Origin: Castor canadensis
Lineage: Eukaryota; Chordata; Mammalia; Rodentia; Castoridae
DNA length: 64,000 bases
Reading direction: 5' to 3'
Assembly (NCBI RefSeq): GCF_047511655.1
Contig: NC_133390.1
Coordinates: 121,500,083 to 121,564,082 of the forward strand
Below, piece after piece: positions 47,996-57,989 of the stretch (within the stretch, counting starts at the first letter, position 1; each line of letters begins with the position of its first letter). Under the pieces are notes generated by a model. That model searched no databases. It was not told the DNA's origin and worked only from the letters and a program-made list of their open reading frames with translations. The position numbers and the translations under genes are program-made.

Positions 47996-48799
47996 ATGGA
48001 GGCAGATGGAAGGGCAATAGAATCACAGGCCTGGTCTTACCTTTCCCTTCCCTGCAACAGTAGATTAATAGGTGCATGGTTCCTGTGCTTGCCACTAGAC
48101 AATGACATTTGTCTGTCCAGGCCATGGCAGGCAGGGTAAAAAAAAAACGCAGGAGCTGCAGGGATCCTCTACTGCTAGAAGCCCAAGCTTAGTGGTTTTA
48201 CTACTTCCTCCTTGTTCAGGGACTCTCCACCCACAGCTCCATGTGTCTCTGGGGACCCTTCCCTCTGGAATGTCAACTCCACTAGGGCATGTACCCCTTC
48301 CTGGCATCCACAGGGGTCTGGGAACCCTCAGATTCTAGTTCTGGATGCCTCAATACCCTGAGGATCATGTGCGTGGTTTATCTGCCCATAAATCTTATCT
48401 TTTGTCCTGATTGGCAAAGCCTACTTCTGAGCATGCATTGCATCCCTGGGTATCAGCTTAGCTCCTACTACTGAGGAATGAGGACATCAAACTTTTTCTG
48501 TGGCCCTGAGGGGCAACATGGTGGGCAAGCCCTACAGTGATTGGCTGTGTCTTGGATGGTGGATTAATGCAGGGTCCTACTCTGAGATCCTAACAGCTCA
48601 TCTAGCAATCAAGCACTCAGAATGACACCCAGACCTCTTTTGGCTTCATTGTATTCAGGTGATTCCCTAGACCTAAGCCCGCAGTTGGAATCACAAGAGT
48701 TTTGGAGCCCAGGGTGTTTCCATTCCTAACCAAATCCAGCCCCAAAATGTCCCCACTCTTTAGACAGGTGCCCACCCACTTGACCCAACTTCTGCTTAC

Positions 48800-48880
48800 A
48801 TTTTCAGTTCTTCCTCTAGCCTTTCATCTTGGTTGGAGTCAAACCTAGAGGAGTCCATGAGAGTGTCACATCTATTGTAC
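48800..48880 (-). pseudogene. RalGDS-like copy 3, exon d
   Basis: 81 bases, acceptor 'gaaataacag', donor GTAAGC. The frame 'YNRCDTLMDSSRFDSNQDER' parallels the RalGDS segment YGRCDALTASSRYG...SDEDGG between the two REM exons. Open. Confidence 0.8.
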
Positions 48881-49409
48881 CTGTTATTTCACTGAGTGTT
48901 CCTGGGTGACTTACTAAGGAAATGGAGCCCAGAATATCAACGACTTGACTGTTTTTTTGCCAAATTGTGCTATGTGCCTGGAAACACCATCCCGTTCAGT
49001 AGTGATTCATGTATATTTGTGCAAGGAATGAGGTCACCTAGCTCCTTGATAGATACCTCACTGTGTCTAGGTTCCTGGAATGGTTCCTGATTTGTTACAG
49101 AAAATGGGAAACTTCCTTTTGAAAATACAGAGACTGCTGTGGTGAAGACAATGGTAAGTGAGAACCAAGTCAGAGAGATTCTCCAAGGAGGGCTGGAGAC
49201 ACTCAGTGTTGTCAACAGACCTGAGTGGCCAACTCCATAGGATCGGGCCTGGGAGAGGCACTTCTAGGGCTCATTCTTGTTGGTCCTTATGAAGGGGTTC
49301 TACTGAGCACTCCAGTCTCCACAATGAAACCAGGACAAGAGCAAGGCAAAGCATTGCTAAGTCACAGCTAGGAGTTGAGTTGTCCTCTGGGTATTGAAAT
49401 AGTGCTCAC

Positions 49410-49603
49410 CAAGTGGAAAGCACATCTAGCACCTGCTTGGTGATAGTGAAGCATCTATAGCTTCCCAGAGAGTTGTGGACACAAGTGGTGCCCTCACATA
49501 AGGCTTAGTTCAAGATTTCAGTCACCAAATTCTGCAGAGTTCCTGCCTTGACTTTCAGCTCACTGGAGGGCTCATTCCATATGGAGACTGATGTATTTTC
49601 ATT
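49410..49603 (-). pseudogene. RalGDS-like copy 3, REM exon b with in-frame stop
   Basis: Acceptor 'ttcccacccccccag', donor GTGAGC (49,404-49,409). The frame contains 'ELKVKAGTLQNLVTEIL', a TAA at 49,505-49,507, then 'SLGSYRCFTITKQVLDVL'. Both halves keep exact register with RalGDS (VKAGTLEKLVEHL ... FLCTYRAFTTTQQVLDLL), so the stop is a simple point lesion. Confidence 0.85.
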
Positions 49604-49710
49604 CTGGGGGGGTGGGAATAAGGAGGAACAATTTAAATACAACAGTAGCAATGGGCAAAAGAATTTCCCTATAGTGAAGTGAAATTTGCCAAAAAGAATT
49701 CTGCACACAC

Positions 49711-49953
49711 TCAGGCATATACATCCACAGGCATATCAATAGCAATCTGTATCTTTATGTGGGGGATCAGATTGGTTTGATGGCTGGGATCACCTACTCT
49801 GTCCAGGATTGTGTCACCTTTGCAATCATCTGGGAAAAACCTAAGGCTTTGTGTGCCTGGGCTGATCCAGTGTCTCAAAATGTGAATGAGGTCTCTTTTC
49901 TGGCCTTTCCTGGGGACTGACCACATGCCAGTCAAGAGACACAAAGAGGACAT
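49711..49953 (-). pseudogene. RalGDS-like copy 3, N-terminal exon candidate
   Basis: An ATG at 49,951-49,953 opens 80 codons ending 'IAIDMPVDVYA' at the TGA at 49,711-49,713. A related but altered stretch exists in copy 2 (44,423-44,641, 'DSKGDSGMARIVG') and in copy 4 ('WGHPSHSNLPKITTNHSS' near 53,530). I do not recognise this segment as a domain. It lies directly upstream of the first REM exon. Confidence 0.5.
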
Positions 49954-50515
49954 CCTTCACTCTTTAGTGCCTCCAGAGTAATCAGCTTGCTGTAGTTGCT
50001 CTTCTTTGTGTGTTCTGGTCATCAAAGTTCTGCATTGTCTTCAATCGTGACTACTGTAAGTGAGGTCATCTATAAGGTTTACTCCACTAAACCTCTGCCT
50101 CAGAAAAAACTTCCCCAAAGTGCACTGGTATTCTGACCCACCTGCCTGCCCAGACCATGTTGAAAGCTACACACAGTCACATTCAAACTCTAGCCCACAC
50201 TATCCTTGGATGTGCCTGGCAAGACAGTATCCCAAATTTGAAGTGATAGAGAAGGGTGCATAACTGGCCCCTCCTTCTGACCAGGTATGTTACTCTAGAC
50301 AGGTCACTGTGCTTCTCATATCCTCACCACTCTCCCCTTTTTTTTTCATTGAGCACTCACCCTAGCATCTGCTAGCTAGGAAATCCTTGCTTTTACATGC
50401 CCATAGCTGTCAGTATTACTTATGATACTCAGGAACATTTGGAAGATGTAGCTAATGCACTAATATGAAGAAGGGACAATTAGAAGGGTATATAAGAGAA
50501 ACAACTAAAAAATGA

Positions 50516-50645
50516 AATATAGGCTTTGCAGTACACATCTGCCATTGCCATACTTTGGAGGTTCAGGGAAGACCATCTTGAGTTCAAGGCCATACCGAGA
50601 CACATAGCCAGATGCTGTCCCTCAAATGAATAAAAAATGAAACAC
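50516..50645 (+). repeat. B1-like SINE shared by array modules (module 3)
   Basis: 'gcagtacacatctgccattg' and 'gagttcaaggccataccgag'. Equivalent of 35,334. Confidence 0.65.
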
Positions 50646-52660
50646 AACTCGACCCTAGCCTGAGTTCCATAATGGTATGAAGAGAAGACCACAAGTTCCT
50701 GTATAAAAATGGTTACATATGAACAAAATGGCTTATGCAAATTCACATATTTACGTGCACATTCACAGCCCTGTGTATCCCTCAAGTGTTTGGGGATGTT
50801 TTGGACACTGCATGATATTTGCAGATCTGTGAGGAATGCAGAGGTGTGGAGACCATCATTATGGTGGGAACTAGTTACTGGGTAGACAAGGGGATTCAGG
50901 GTTTCTGTCAGGACTAGTGCTGACCCTGGCTTTGGGAGAGGTACGGAGCACAGAAACCCTTCCTATTATCCTTGTGGTACCAGATTCCCAGGTAGTGCAC
51001 TTCCCACTCTGATAACTTCTCCTCTGCTCAATGTCACTTGAGAGAGCATCAAGGCCACTGAGAATGGCTAATTTCACACAGAAATGCCATCCAAACAAAA
51101 CTACATACATAGCCACACAATGGAGGATGGACTTTCATGCAGGTAAGTGAGAATCCTGCCTCCAGCGTCACACAGCAGAATGAACTACAGGCACAGAATG
51201 CCCAGAAACAGCAAAGAGAACCAGGCATCTGCTCTTATACATTGCAGGGCTGAGTTTGCCCTCTTTGTGCAACATGAACTGCCTCCACTTCCTCCTGCCC
51301 TCACAGAGGAGTTGACAACACTAGAAAGAAGTGATGCTAGGACTCAGGATTCCAATATCAGGACCCTGTCCTGGGGGAGAATCTCAGGCTGATGGATAGG
51401 AGCTATACTACAGGTAGTCATAGTTAGGATGCCCTGCTGCCACTGCCTGCCAAAGGAGGAGATGCTGTGTGATCCCCAGGGTCCACCTATTTGCTTTCCC
51501 TCCAATGAGAGAGCCAAAAAGGCTGCCATAAGGAGGGTTCACCAGAGTTTATGTGGCCCAAGTCATGCCAGCCCTGACATCAACACACCTGCTTCCACTC
51601 CTTGTCCAAATTTGGTCTCTGGAGAAGAGTTTTTCTCTTCATCACATAAAGTTGCATGTATAATTTTTATTGTCAGTGAAATGTTAATGCATGGCCCTCT
51701 CCTTCAAGCCATATATTTTCTCTAATTCTTGACTAAAATTTGACATGAGCTTTGATGGCCATAGACTGATCAGTCATCACCCAGGGAGGCCTGGGTGATG
51801 TGTAAGAGGGTGAGAAATGATGACAAGGGCAAATTCACAAAACACAGAGATGGAGTTGATGTGTCATAGCACACTGATTGTGGTCATTCAGTGAGTACTG
51901 GATTACATGGTGTCATCAACCTGTCATTCAACACTCAACTCTTTCTGAGCAGACTCTGAAGGGCCCCTGATCTAAAGTATTCCAAGCAGGTGTGTCACTA
52001 GTAGGGCACCTACCCTGCCCACACCCACCCTTCCATGGAAGGTGCTATGAGGCTAAGTTTGCAGTTGTGTGGGATATGGCTTCTTTGATTCAGGTTCCCC
52101 TTATCATTCCCATCCTCCTGGAAGCTAAAATGACCTTCTACCACTAGGCACCAAGGTTTAGGTTGCTGTCCTTGATCCTAGGAATCATGTAGTGCCAAAT
52201 CAGTGATATGCCCTTCACGTTCATGATCCAAGTCCTTACCATGGTGACTCTATGTCATCCTTTCCTCCTTCAGGAAGCTCTCCATCTTCTGGTCATACTC
52301 ACAGCCTCTTGGGCACCCACTAACCAATCTATCCTTTCACACAAACACTCAGACTCTAAACTCCCTCTCACTTTACTAAAGGAGTGAGGTCAGTAGTTCT
52401 CAGGCTTCACTCAAAGTTCTGGCTGAGGTGATCAGAGATGGCCTGAATTTTCTGTTCCGTTCCTGAACCTACATAGTAACTGGGTTGGCCTTTGTGCACT
52501 GTACTAAGTGCAGTTGAATTTTCAGGTTAAGAAAATGGCCCTATTCATGTTGCTGCATGGATTTGAATGGGAAAAATGACTCTGCACCAGGGAATGCCAG
52601 ATTTGTGCAGAAGGGGTCACAGGAATGCCTGCCTCAACTATGATCTGCACAGTCATTTAC

Positions 52661-52950
52661 ATCTGTTATGATGAACTGCCCTGCCACCAAATCAGTCTGG
52701 AATGTCAAGAGTTGAGTGTTATACTTCATCAGCATCTTTTCTATGACCACAGGTGAAGGCCAGGTAGACCTGAATGAAGGAACAGGCATCATTGCTTGCT
52801 GGAGCTTTGGAGTCTCTTTGGGACCTGTCTCGACCTCCACAGCCTCTGAATGAGCTAATTTGAGTTCCACATCCTCCAAAGTAGCTCTGTCAGGTTCTGA
52901 AGTTGGTTCCACACCTTTAGGTGGTGATAGAACTTCAGGAAGAGACAAGA
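52661..52950 (-). pseudogene. RalGDS-like copy 4, exon f (linker and CDC25 start)
   Basis: Open frame with 'PKLQQAMMPVPSFRSTWPSP', then 'LLTFQTDLVAGQFIITD' before a GTAAAT donor. RalGDS has the same succession: LQQAPEP-type linker, VPSLQPSWPSPVV, then DLVAEQFTLMDA. This exon alone is enough to assign the family. Confidence 0.85.
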
Positions 52951-53183
52951 TCCCATAATTCTGCCTTGCCTTCCAAAGGCAGAGATTACACTAAGTTTAG
53001 TTAGTTGACTGACTCTAGTACTAGGCATTGTGCTAGCACACCTAGGGATAATTCCACTGGGATCCTAGAGGGAATCTCCCTCTAGGAATAATTATCAGAG
53101 ACACCTATTCTGGACAAGCAATCTGGGCCAATAGCTGGACACTGCATTGCTAAATCACAGCAGTGGAAGTCCTTTGGGCTCAC

Positions 53184-53345
53184 TATTTTAACAGTATGTC
53201 AAGCTCATGTTCTGTTGTACTGAACTTTCATTTGTTGCCCAGGAATGGGGGGATTAAGAGGGGGTCCCTGAACAGCATGGAAGTCACGATCTTCTCCGGA
53301 ATTTCTTCCTTGAATGGTTTCTCCCTGGAGACTTCATGGAGGAAG
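53184..53345 (-). pseudogene. RalGDS-like copy 4, REM exon b
   Basis: Frame 'EEIPEKIVTSMLFRDPLL', a stop, then 'KFSTTEHELDILLK' before GTGAGC (53,179-53,183). It matches the RalGDS pattern EKLVEHL...FTTTQQVLDLLFK more loosely than copy 3. It contains an in-frame TGA before 'KFSTT'. Confidence 0.65.
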
Positions 53346-53478
53346 TGGGCGGATACATGTTCTCCCTGGTTTGGGGCCAAAGAGGGACAGTTCAAGCATG
53401 GAGACAGTAGCTAACTGGAAAAAGGACTTTGTCATAGAGTCAAGTGAAATAGGAGGATCAAATTTTCTTATATATATG

Positions 53479-53515
53479 GACACACACACATAGACACACA
53501 CAAACACACACCCAC
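53479..53515. repeat. (CA)n microsatellite
   Basis: CACACA, ACACAAACACACA words inside copy 4; they create the Cys-Val run of the minus frame. Confidence 0.9.
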
Positions 53516-54274
53516 AAGAGGAGTGATTTGTTGTGATCTTTGGGAGATTAGAGTGGCTTGGGTGTCCCCATTCAACTGCCCTGTCCTGCCTTCTGTGACC
53601 TTTGGGGTCCTCTTGAAACATGTCCACTGGCATCATGGCCAAGTATTGACATAGTTTCTCCAGACATAGGCTGTCCTCCCGGGTTGGTTCTCCTGGGGCA
53701 TGAGCCTCTGCACAATGGGAGACATTGAGAAAACACCTTTTACTCTATAAGGCTTAGAGAGATGTGAGTTTGTTAGAGTTGATCAGGACAGTAGCTGCCT
53801 GTCCAACAGGATTCTAAATTCTCTGGCCCATATCCAAGAAGTAAGGTCATCTCTGAAGGTCTCCACAACTGGCACTTTGTCTCAGACAAGATATCTACTA
53901 AGTCCACTATTGTGCTGAATGCTTCTTGGAGTGGTCCATGTGGAAAATGTTATACTGTCACACCAACAACATGCCCACCAATATCTCCACAGGGGTCTGA
54001 ATGTGGCAGTGCCCAACTTTGAGGAGATCAAGTTAGGTTCACTCCTAGTGCCTCTTTCCAACAAGGCATGTGACCTCAGCTTATTTTGACTTCCATGCCT
54101 TTCCTCGTTTCAGTACCTGTAAGGTTGGGAGCATCCTAGTATTTGTCTCACAGAAAGGCCTTAGTTAGCCATGCCTATCTTACCTGCTTTAGTCTGGAAC
54201 CCTCAGAGATAGCTGGCACCTGATGCACATGCACAATTTAGAGAAGGGACAATGACAAGAAGGAGCAAAACAAT

Positions 54275-54395
54275 ATAATGCAGACCAAGTGTGGTGGTGC
54301 CCATATGTAAGAGGCTAAGGGAAGAGCTTGAGTTAAAGGCTACCCTGTGATCCATAACCAGTCCTTATCTCTTAGAAAAATAAAACTGAAACACA
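54275..54395 (+). repeat. B1-like SINE shared by array modules (module 4)
   Basis: 'gcagaccaagtgtggtggtg' and 'gagcttgagttaaaggctac'. Marks the right-hand edge of the array. Confidence 0.65.
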
Positions 54396-55019
54396 ACACA
54401 ACACAGGATTGAATACCACAATGCTATCTAGAGAAAATCACAACGTTATGAATAGGGATGTGTATGTACAAAAACACAAAGGCTTATTATGAACATCTAC
54501 ATATTCACAGACAATCACATATGCACTCACAGACATGCACGGGCATGTGTGTGAACACAGGCTCACAAGCAGACACACTGACAATGAGGATGAGGAATTC
54601 TGGCTCCCTGAGAGCAAAAATGCAGCCAATCCACAGGGTTGACTAACATCTGCTCTACACTTACATTCATTTGAAGAGCTGAAGCCAAGTCAGCATTCCT
54701 GGATTGTTTTATTCCTCTTTTTTGTACACATATCCAAGTGGTAAAATCTACTGGTGGAAACTTGCTTTCGGCTATCAAATGTTGTCAGTTCTCAAAATTA
54801 TGCCTCACTCCTGCCCTTCTTGAAAGGAGCCTTTGAAGATGCTTCAGCCTGCACTGCCCATCCCTGATCAGTAGGGTATCTGTTTTCATTCGGTCTGCCT
54901 CATCATCTTCTTTTAAAATCTTAACCAAAGTGGTTTTCCTCCCTGTGATGCATCTTGGCACTCCAGTATGACTTGTTGAGTCATCCTACCAAAGCAGCCT
55001 ACGGATGGCTAAGGTCCTA
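54396..55019. other. Intergenic sequence beyond the array
   Basis: A CA-rich stretch near 54,460-54,580 is the last echo of the module microsatellite. Beyond it nothing is recognised. Confidence 0.5.
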
Positions 55020-55175
55020 GATGATTACAAGCTTATGAGAAGCCCTGAACAAGGACACCCAACTGGGCTGTTTCCAAATTCCTGACCCACAGAAAATGAG
55101 TGAAGTAGTATTTTTTTTTCTTGTTTTACTATGCTAAATGTTAGAGAAATCGCTTACATAGCTATAGGAAACTTA
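55020..55175 (+). mobile_element. MaLR/MLT1-like LTR fragment
   Basis: 'aactgggctgtttccaaatt' and 'cctgacccacagaaaatgag' match the typical MLT1 tail; the following T-rich segment replaces the usual 'aataaatg..ttgttgtttta'. Diverged and truncated. Confidence 0.5.
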
Positions 55176-55959
55176 CAGATAATAGATGGCAGGCCCATAT
55201 GCTAATGACTGGTGGCATCTGGCACTGTTCTGCAACCTCAGAGTCTTACAGTGGGAGCCCAGGAGCATCGTGGTACCTGCTCTGCAAGAAAGCATCTATG
55301 GCCTCAGCAATGACCCTACAATGTGCATCTGTTGGGGGTTGATACTTAACAAAACTGAACTGATACAAAAGTGCTAAGGGAGTTCTGGCTCGTGGACTCC
55401 TCCTCAGCTCAGTTACTGCTGGAAGCTGGGATGTGGGATTGTTTCTCTCATAGAAGAAAGATCTCTGTTATCTCAACATACTCCTTAATTTACCTGGATT
55501 TCCAGAATCTGAAATTCAAGTTGAAATGTAACCATGTGGCAATTTTCTGATAATTGGTATCTCTGTAGAACATGCTCCATAATCTATAAATTAGAAAAAC
55601 AAGTATTTTATATGCAAACAATAATTTTATTCAAATATCTATTATTTTTTATGAATATCTACAACATATATAGAAATATAAAAGTGCATATTAGTAATTG
55701 TATTTAAAAATGGGAAGAACCTATATCAAGTTGATAAGCCTTACAAAATTGTATCCGTATCAATTTATACTTTCTAGTTCTCAATTATACCAACAGTCAA
55801 GGTAAACAGAAATATACATATAATACACTAGGTAAGTTTGAATCATGTTAGCTGATGTTCTTCTTTCTTTTCTGTTTTTCATCATTATCTTTTTCATGTA
55901 TGGATATGGCTTGACATGACTGCAGCCATTCTGTTTCATAACCACTATAGTAGCCCCAG
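55176..55959. other. Intergenic AT-rich sequence, nothing recognised
   Basis: 55,560-55,860 is strongly AT-rich. No gene or repeat named. Confidence 0.45.
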
Positions 55960-56330
55960 AGTAACCCTAGTCAGTTTTTCCAACAATCACTATTAGACAA
56001 AACCATTAGAGACATTCATGGAGATTTAAATAGGGATCCTGGCTCCCAGATGCACCTGACTCTCAATATTAAGATAAACTGAGAGCATTCCAGCCAGAAT
56101 GAAGCCACTTTTGTCCTAACTCACAAATATGTCATTCTTTCTAACCCATATTTAGGGAATCCAAGTGGTCTTGCTCCCACCCAGATCCATGCTTCTGGCA
56201 GCAACTCCCAACAATAAATTGTACTCTCTGCAAATATAGATACATCTAGCCCTCTTACTTTGGTCTCACAGCACCTAGGATGGACCACATACATTAGGAC
56301 CAAGTTGTTCTAAAATACTGTTGAAGACAA
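55960..56330 (+). mobile_element. Possible LTR-like element
   Basis: A stretch with 'cccaacaataaattgtactc' followed by 'tctgcaaatat', like a polyadenylation signal and start of U5, plus a GC-richer body upstream. I see no second LTR or retroviral coding sequence. This is a guess from composition and the signal. Confidence 0.25.
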
Positions 56331-56415
56331 TAAATGGAACCCACACACTTAGCTTTGTTACCTCTCAAAATTTCACTAATTGAATGCTATTTTCAAAATA
56401 TGACATGCATACTAT

Positions 56416-56604
56416 TTTGTGGAAGTGGGGTTTGAAGTCAACATGCTCTACTGTTTGAACCACACCTCCAGACCATTTTTCTCTGGGTATTTTGGAGATG
56501 GGGGTCTCACAAAGTATTCGCCTGTGCTGGCATCAAACTATGACCCTCCCTTTCTCAGTCTCCCAGTAGCCAGGATCACAGGCATGAGCCACTGGTGCCC
56601 AGCA
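56416..56604 (-). repeat. Dimeric SINE, antisense
   Basis: Antisense tRNA-like arm ('gaaccacacctccagaccat') and B1-like arm ('gatcacaggcatgagccact'). A second, more decayed antisense arm follows at about 56,635-56,695. Confidence 0.75.
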
Positions 56605-56734
56605 AGCCCTTGTTTGTTTGTTTATGTGTCTATTTAGTTTGGCAGCACTGAGGATTTACCTCAACACCTCAAGCAAACTACCTCTTGAGCCAGTTCTTTT
56701 CCTTTTTTTATGTGGGAGACATTAACAAGATTTA

Positions 56735-57030
56735 TTTTACTTTTTATAAACTTTTTATTAGGATATTCATTATATGGGGGGATTAATGATGACAATCCTG
56801 AATAGAATTTTACTGTATATTGGTTACATTGTTCCCATTATCTCTTCCCCTTAACCCTCTCCCCACCCCACTTAAAACAATTGCAAGTTTTCTTAGTTCT
56901 ATTTCATAGAGGTACATTAAGTCCATCAACAATACACCATCACGTTAATCTTCTTCATTCACTTTCCTCCTCCCACTAGTACACCAATACACACTGTATC
57001 TATTTTACAGTACTGCTTTTTATTATTAAT
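56735..57030 (-). mobile_element. LINE-1 3'-end-like fragment, antisense
   Basis: 'tttttattaggatattcatt', 'tacattgttcccattatctc' and a C-rich tract 'ccctctccccaccccactt' are the antisense of an L1 3' end. Old and diverged. Confidence 0.45.
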
Positions 57031-57059
57031 ATTTAAGTTGGTATTCAAAGGGGTTTCTC

Positions 57060-57345
57060 AATGTATGCCCAGTGTGGGTAGACTCACCAGTTCTTTGGCT
57101 TTTAGTTTTCTTTATTTTTTTTCAAGTAGACTCTTGCACTTTTGCTTGGGCCAACCTGGTCCCTCAATCCTCCTTATTCCTATCTTCTGAAGAGCTGGCA
57201 TTGCCAGCCTGAACATCCTAACCCAGCTTGATTTTAAAATAGGGACTTGCTAGTTCTTACTTGAGTTGAGCCTGAGGCTCAATCTTTTTCTCCATCTCCA
57301 GAGTAGGTGGGATTAAAGGCATTTGCCAAAACAGTCAGCTAACAT
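57060..57345 (-). repeat. Decayed SINE sequence, antisense
   Basis: B1-like antisense words survive in pieces ('cttgggccaacctggtccct', 'ggtgggattaaaggcatttg'). Two insertions are likely, one near 57,060-57,235 and one near 57,240-57,345. Confidence 0.45.
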
Positions 57346-57737
57346 GCCCTATTCTGAAGTTCAAAGCTGACTCATTTTTCTACATATATGTTTACCCATG
57401 GAACCACCACCCAGATCAAGAAACAGATATGTATCATAAGCACAATTTTGACTTTAGGTTGGCATGCAGTTTGTGAAGGAGATTATTTTTAGAAGGGCAC
57501 AATTCTACAAGGGTAAAGAGAAAAGGAAAGATAAGACCAACATAATTTTGGAAGCTGGAACTCATTGGGATACATTGAATAGTACATGGACAAATAGAAC
57601 TGACCTGGCATATCCAAGAAAATTGAAACCTAAGACAGCAATGGGGAAAGCCGAGAGGCAAGTCAATTTAAATAGAATGCTAGGAAGGTGTTCAGAATTA
57701 GTAGAACCAACTTATTCCACTAAGTTGATTGTGAACT
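57346..57737. other. Intergenic sequence, nothing recognised
   Basis: Two overlapping frames on opposite strands (57434-57661 and 57464-57769) have no motif and the plus one runs into a SINE. Possibly an old L1 5' fragment. Confidence 0.4.
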
Positions 57738-57890
57738 TAGATGCCAAGTGTAGTGGCATATACCTGTAATCCCAGCACTCAGGAGGCTGAAGCCAAAGGA
57801 TTACACATCAAGGGTAGTGTGGACTACACAGGGAGAAGGAAAGGAAAAAAGAAGGGGAAGGAAAGGAGAAAGGACCAAAAAATAACAGTC
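57738..57890 (+). repeat. B1-like SINE, sense
   Basis: 'gtgtagtggcatatacctgt', 'aatcccagcactcaggaggc', then 'gtgtggactacacaggg' and an A/G-rich tail. Well preserved monomer. Confidence 0.85.
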
Positions 57891-57989
57891 TACAATGTAA
57901 GTGAGCTTCAAAAAAGTCAGTGTTACAAAAGACAAAGAAGAATCAACCAGATTAAAGGAGACTAAAGAAACATGACAACTAAATGGAAT

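Larger units (their letters stand above)
45750..50260 (-). pseudogene. RalGDS-like copy 3 (most complete exon set), inactive
   Basis: Minus-order parts: conserved 5' block 50,050-50,230; N-terminal exon 49,711-49,953; REM exon b 49,410-49,603; exon d 48,800-48,880; REM exon e 47,809-47,995; exon f about 47,330-47,562; CDC25 exon about 47,060-47,290; exon h 46,281-46,458; weak exon near 45,855-45,960. This is the copy in which the exon order of a RalGDS gene is easiest to follow. Damage: in-frame TAA in exon b (49,505-49,507); the AG acceptor of exon e changed to AT (47,996-47,997); its donor GT lost near 47,808; frameshift late in exon e; stop at the end of exon f. Exon h is open with good splice sites. 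Several independent lesions argue against an assembly error. Confidence 0.8.
51120..54070 (-). pseudogene. RalGDS-like copy 4, lacks two REM exons
   Basis: Minus-order parts: 5' block about 53,840-54,060; N-terminal region about 53,520-53,730; REM exon b about 53,184-53,345; exon f 52,661-52,950; CDC25 exon about 52,440-52,600; exon h about 51,589-51,780; weak exon near 51,150-51,290. Exons d and e are missing: only about 230 bases separate exon b and exon f, against about 1.8 kb in copy 3. Exon h has lost its AG acceptor (about 51,795), and the CDC25 exon near 52.5 kb has stops. Exon f is the best linker match in the array. Confidence 0.75.
34150..54400 (-). repeat. Tandem segmental array of RalGDS-like gene modules
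   Basis: Ordered landmarks recur in head-to-tail order, including 'agtcacagc' plus 'agtgctcacc' blocks at 34.5, 40.0, 44.1 and 49.4 kb, a 'ctgcctcag..' block with 'ccacctgcctgcccag' at 34.9, 44.8, 50.1 and (diverged) 53.9 kb, and 'ccagattc.c.ggtag' at 35.8, 40.4, 45.7 and 51.0 kb. Repeat lengths are about 5.4, 4.2, 5.2 and 4.0 kb. Each module holds the body of one gene plus the 5' end of its neighbour. All copies are on the minus strand. The lengths differ through deletions, for example loss of the 5' block near 40.0 kb and of two exons near 53 kb. Confidence 0.9.

Noticed and set aside
49410-49603. Reading this exon as the Ras-association domain of RalGDS
   Set aside because: I first compared it with the C-terminal RA domain, but VKAGTL and CFTITKQVLDVL fit the N-terminal REM region much better and in the right exon order.
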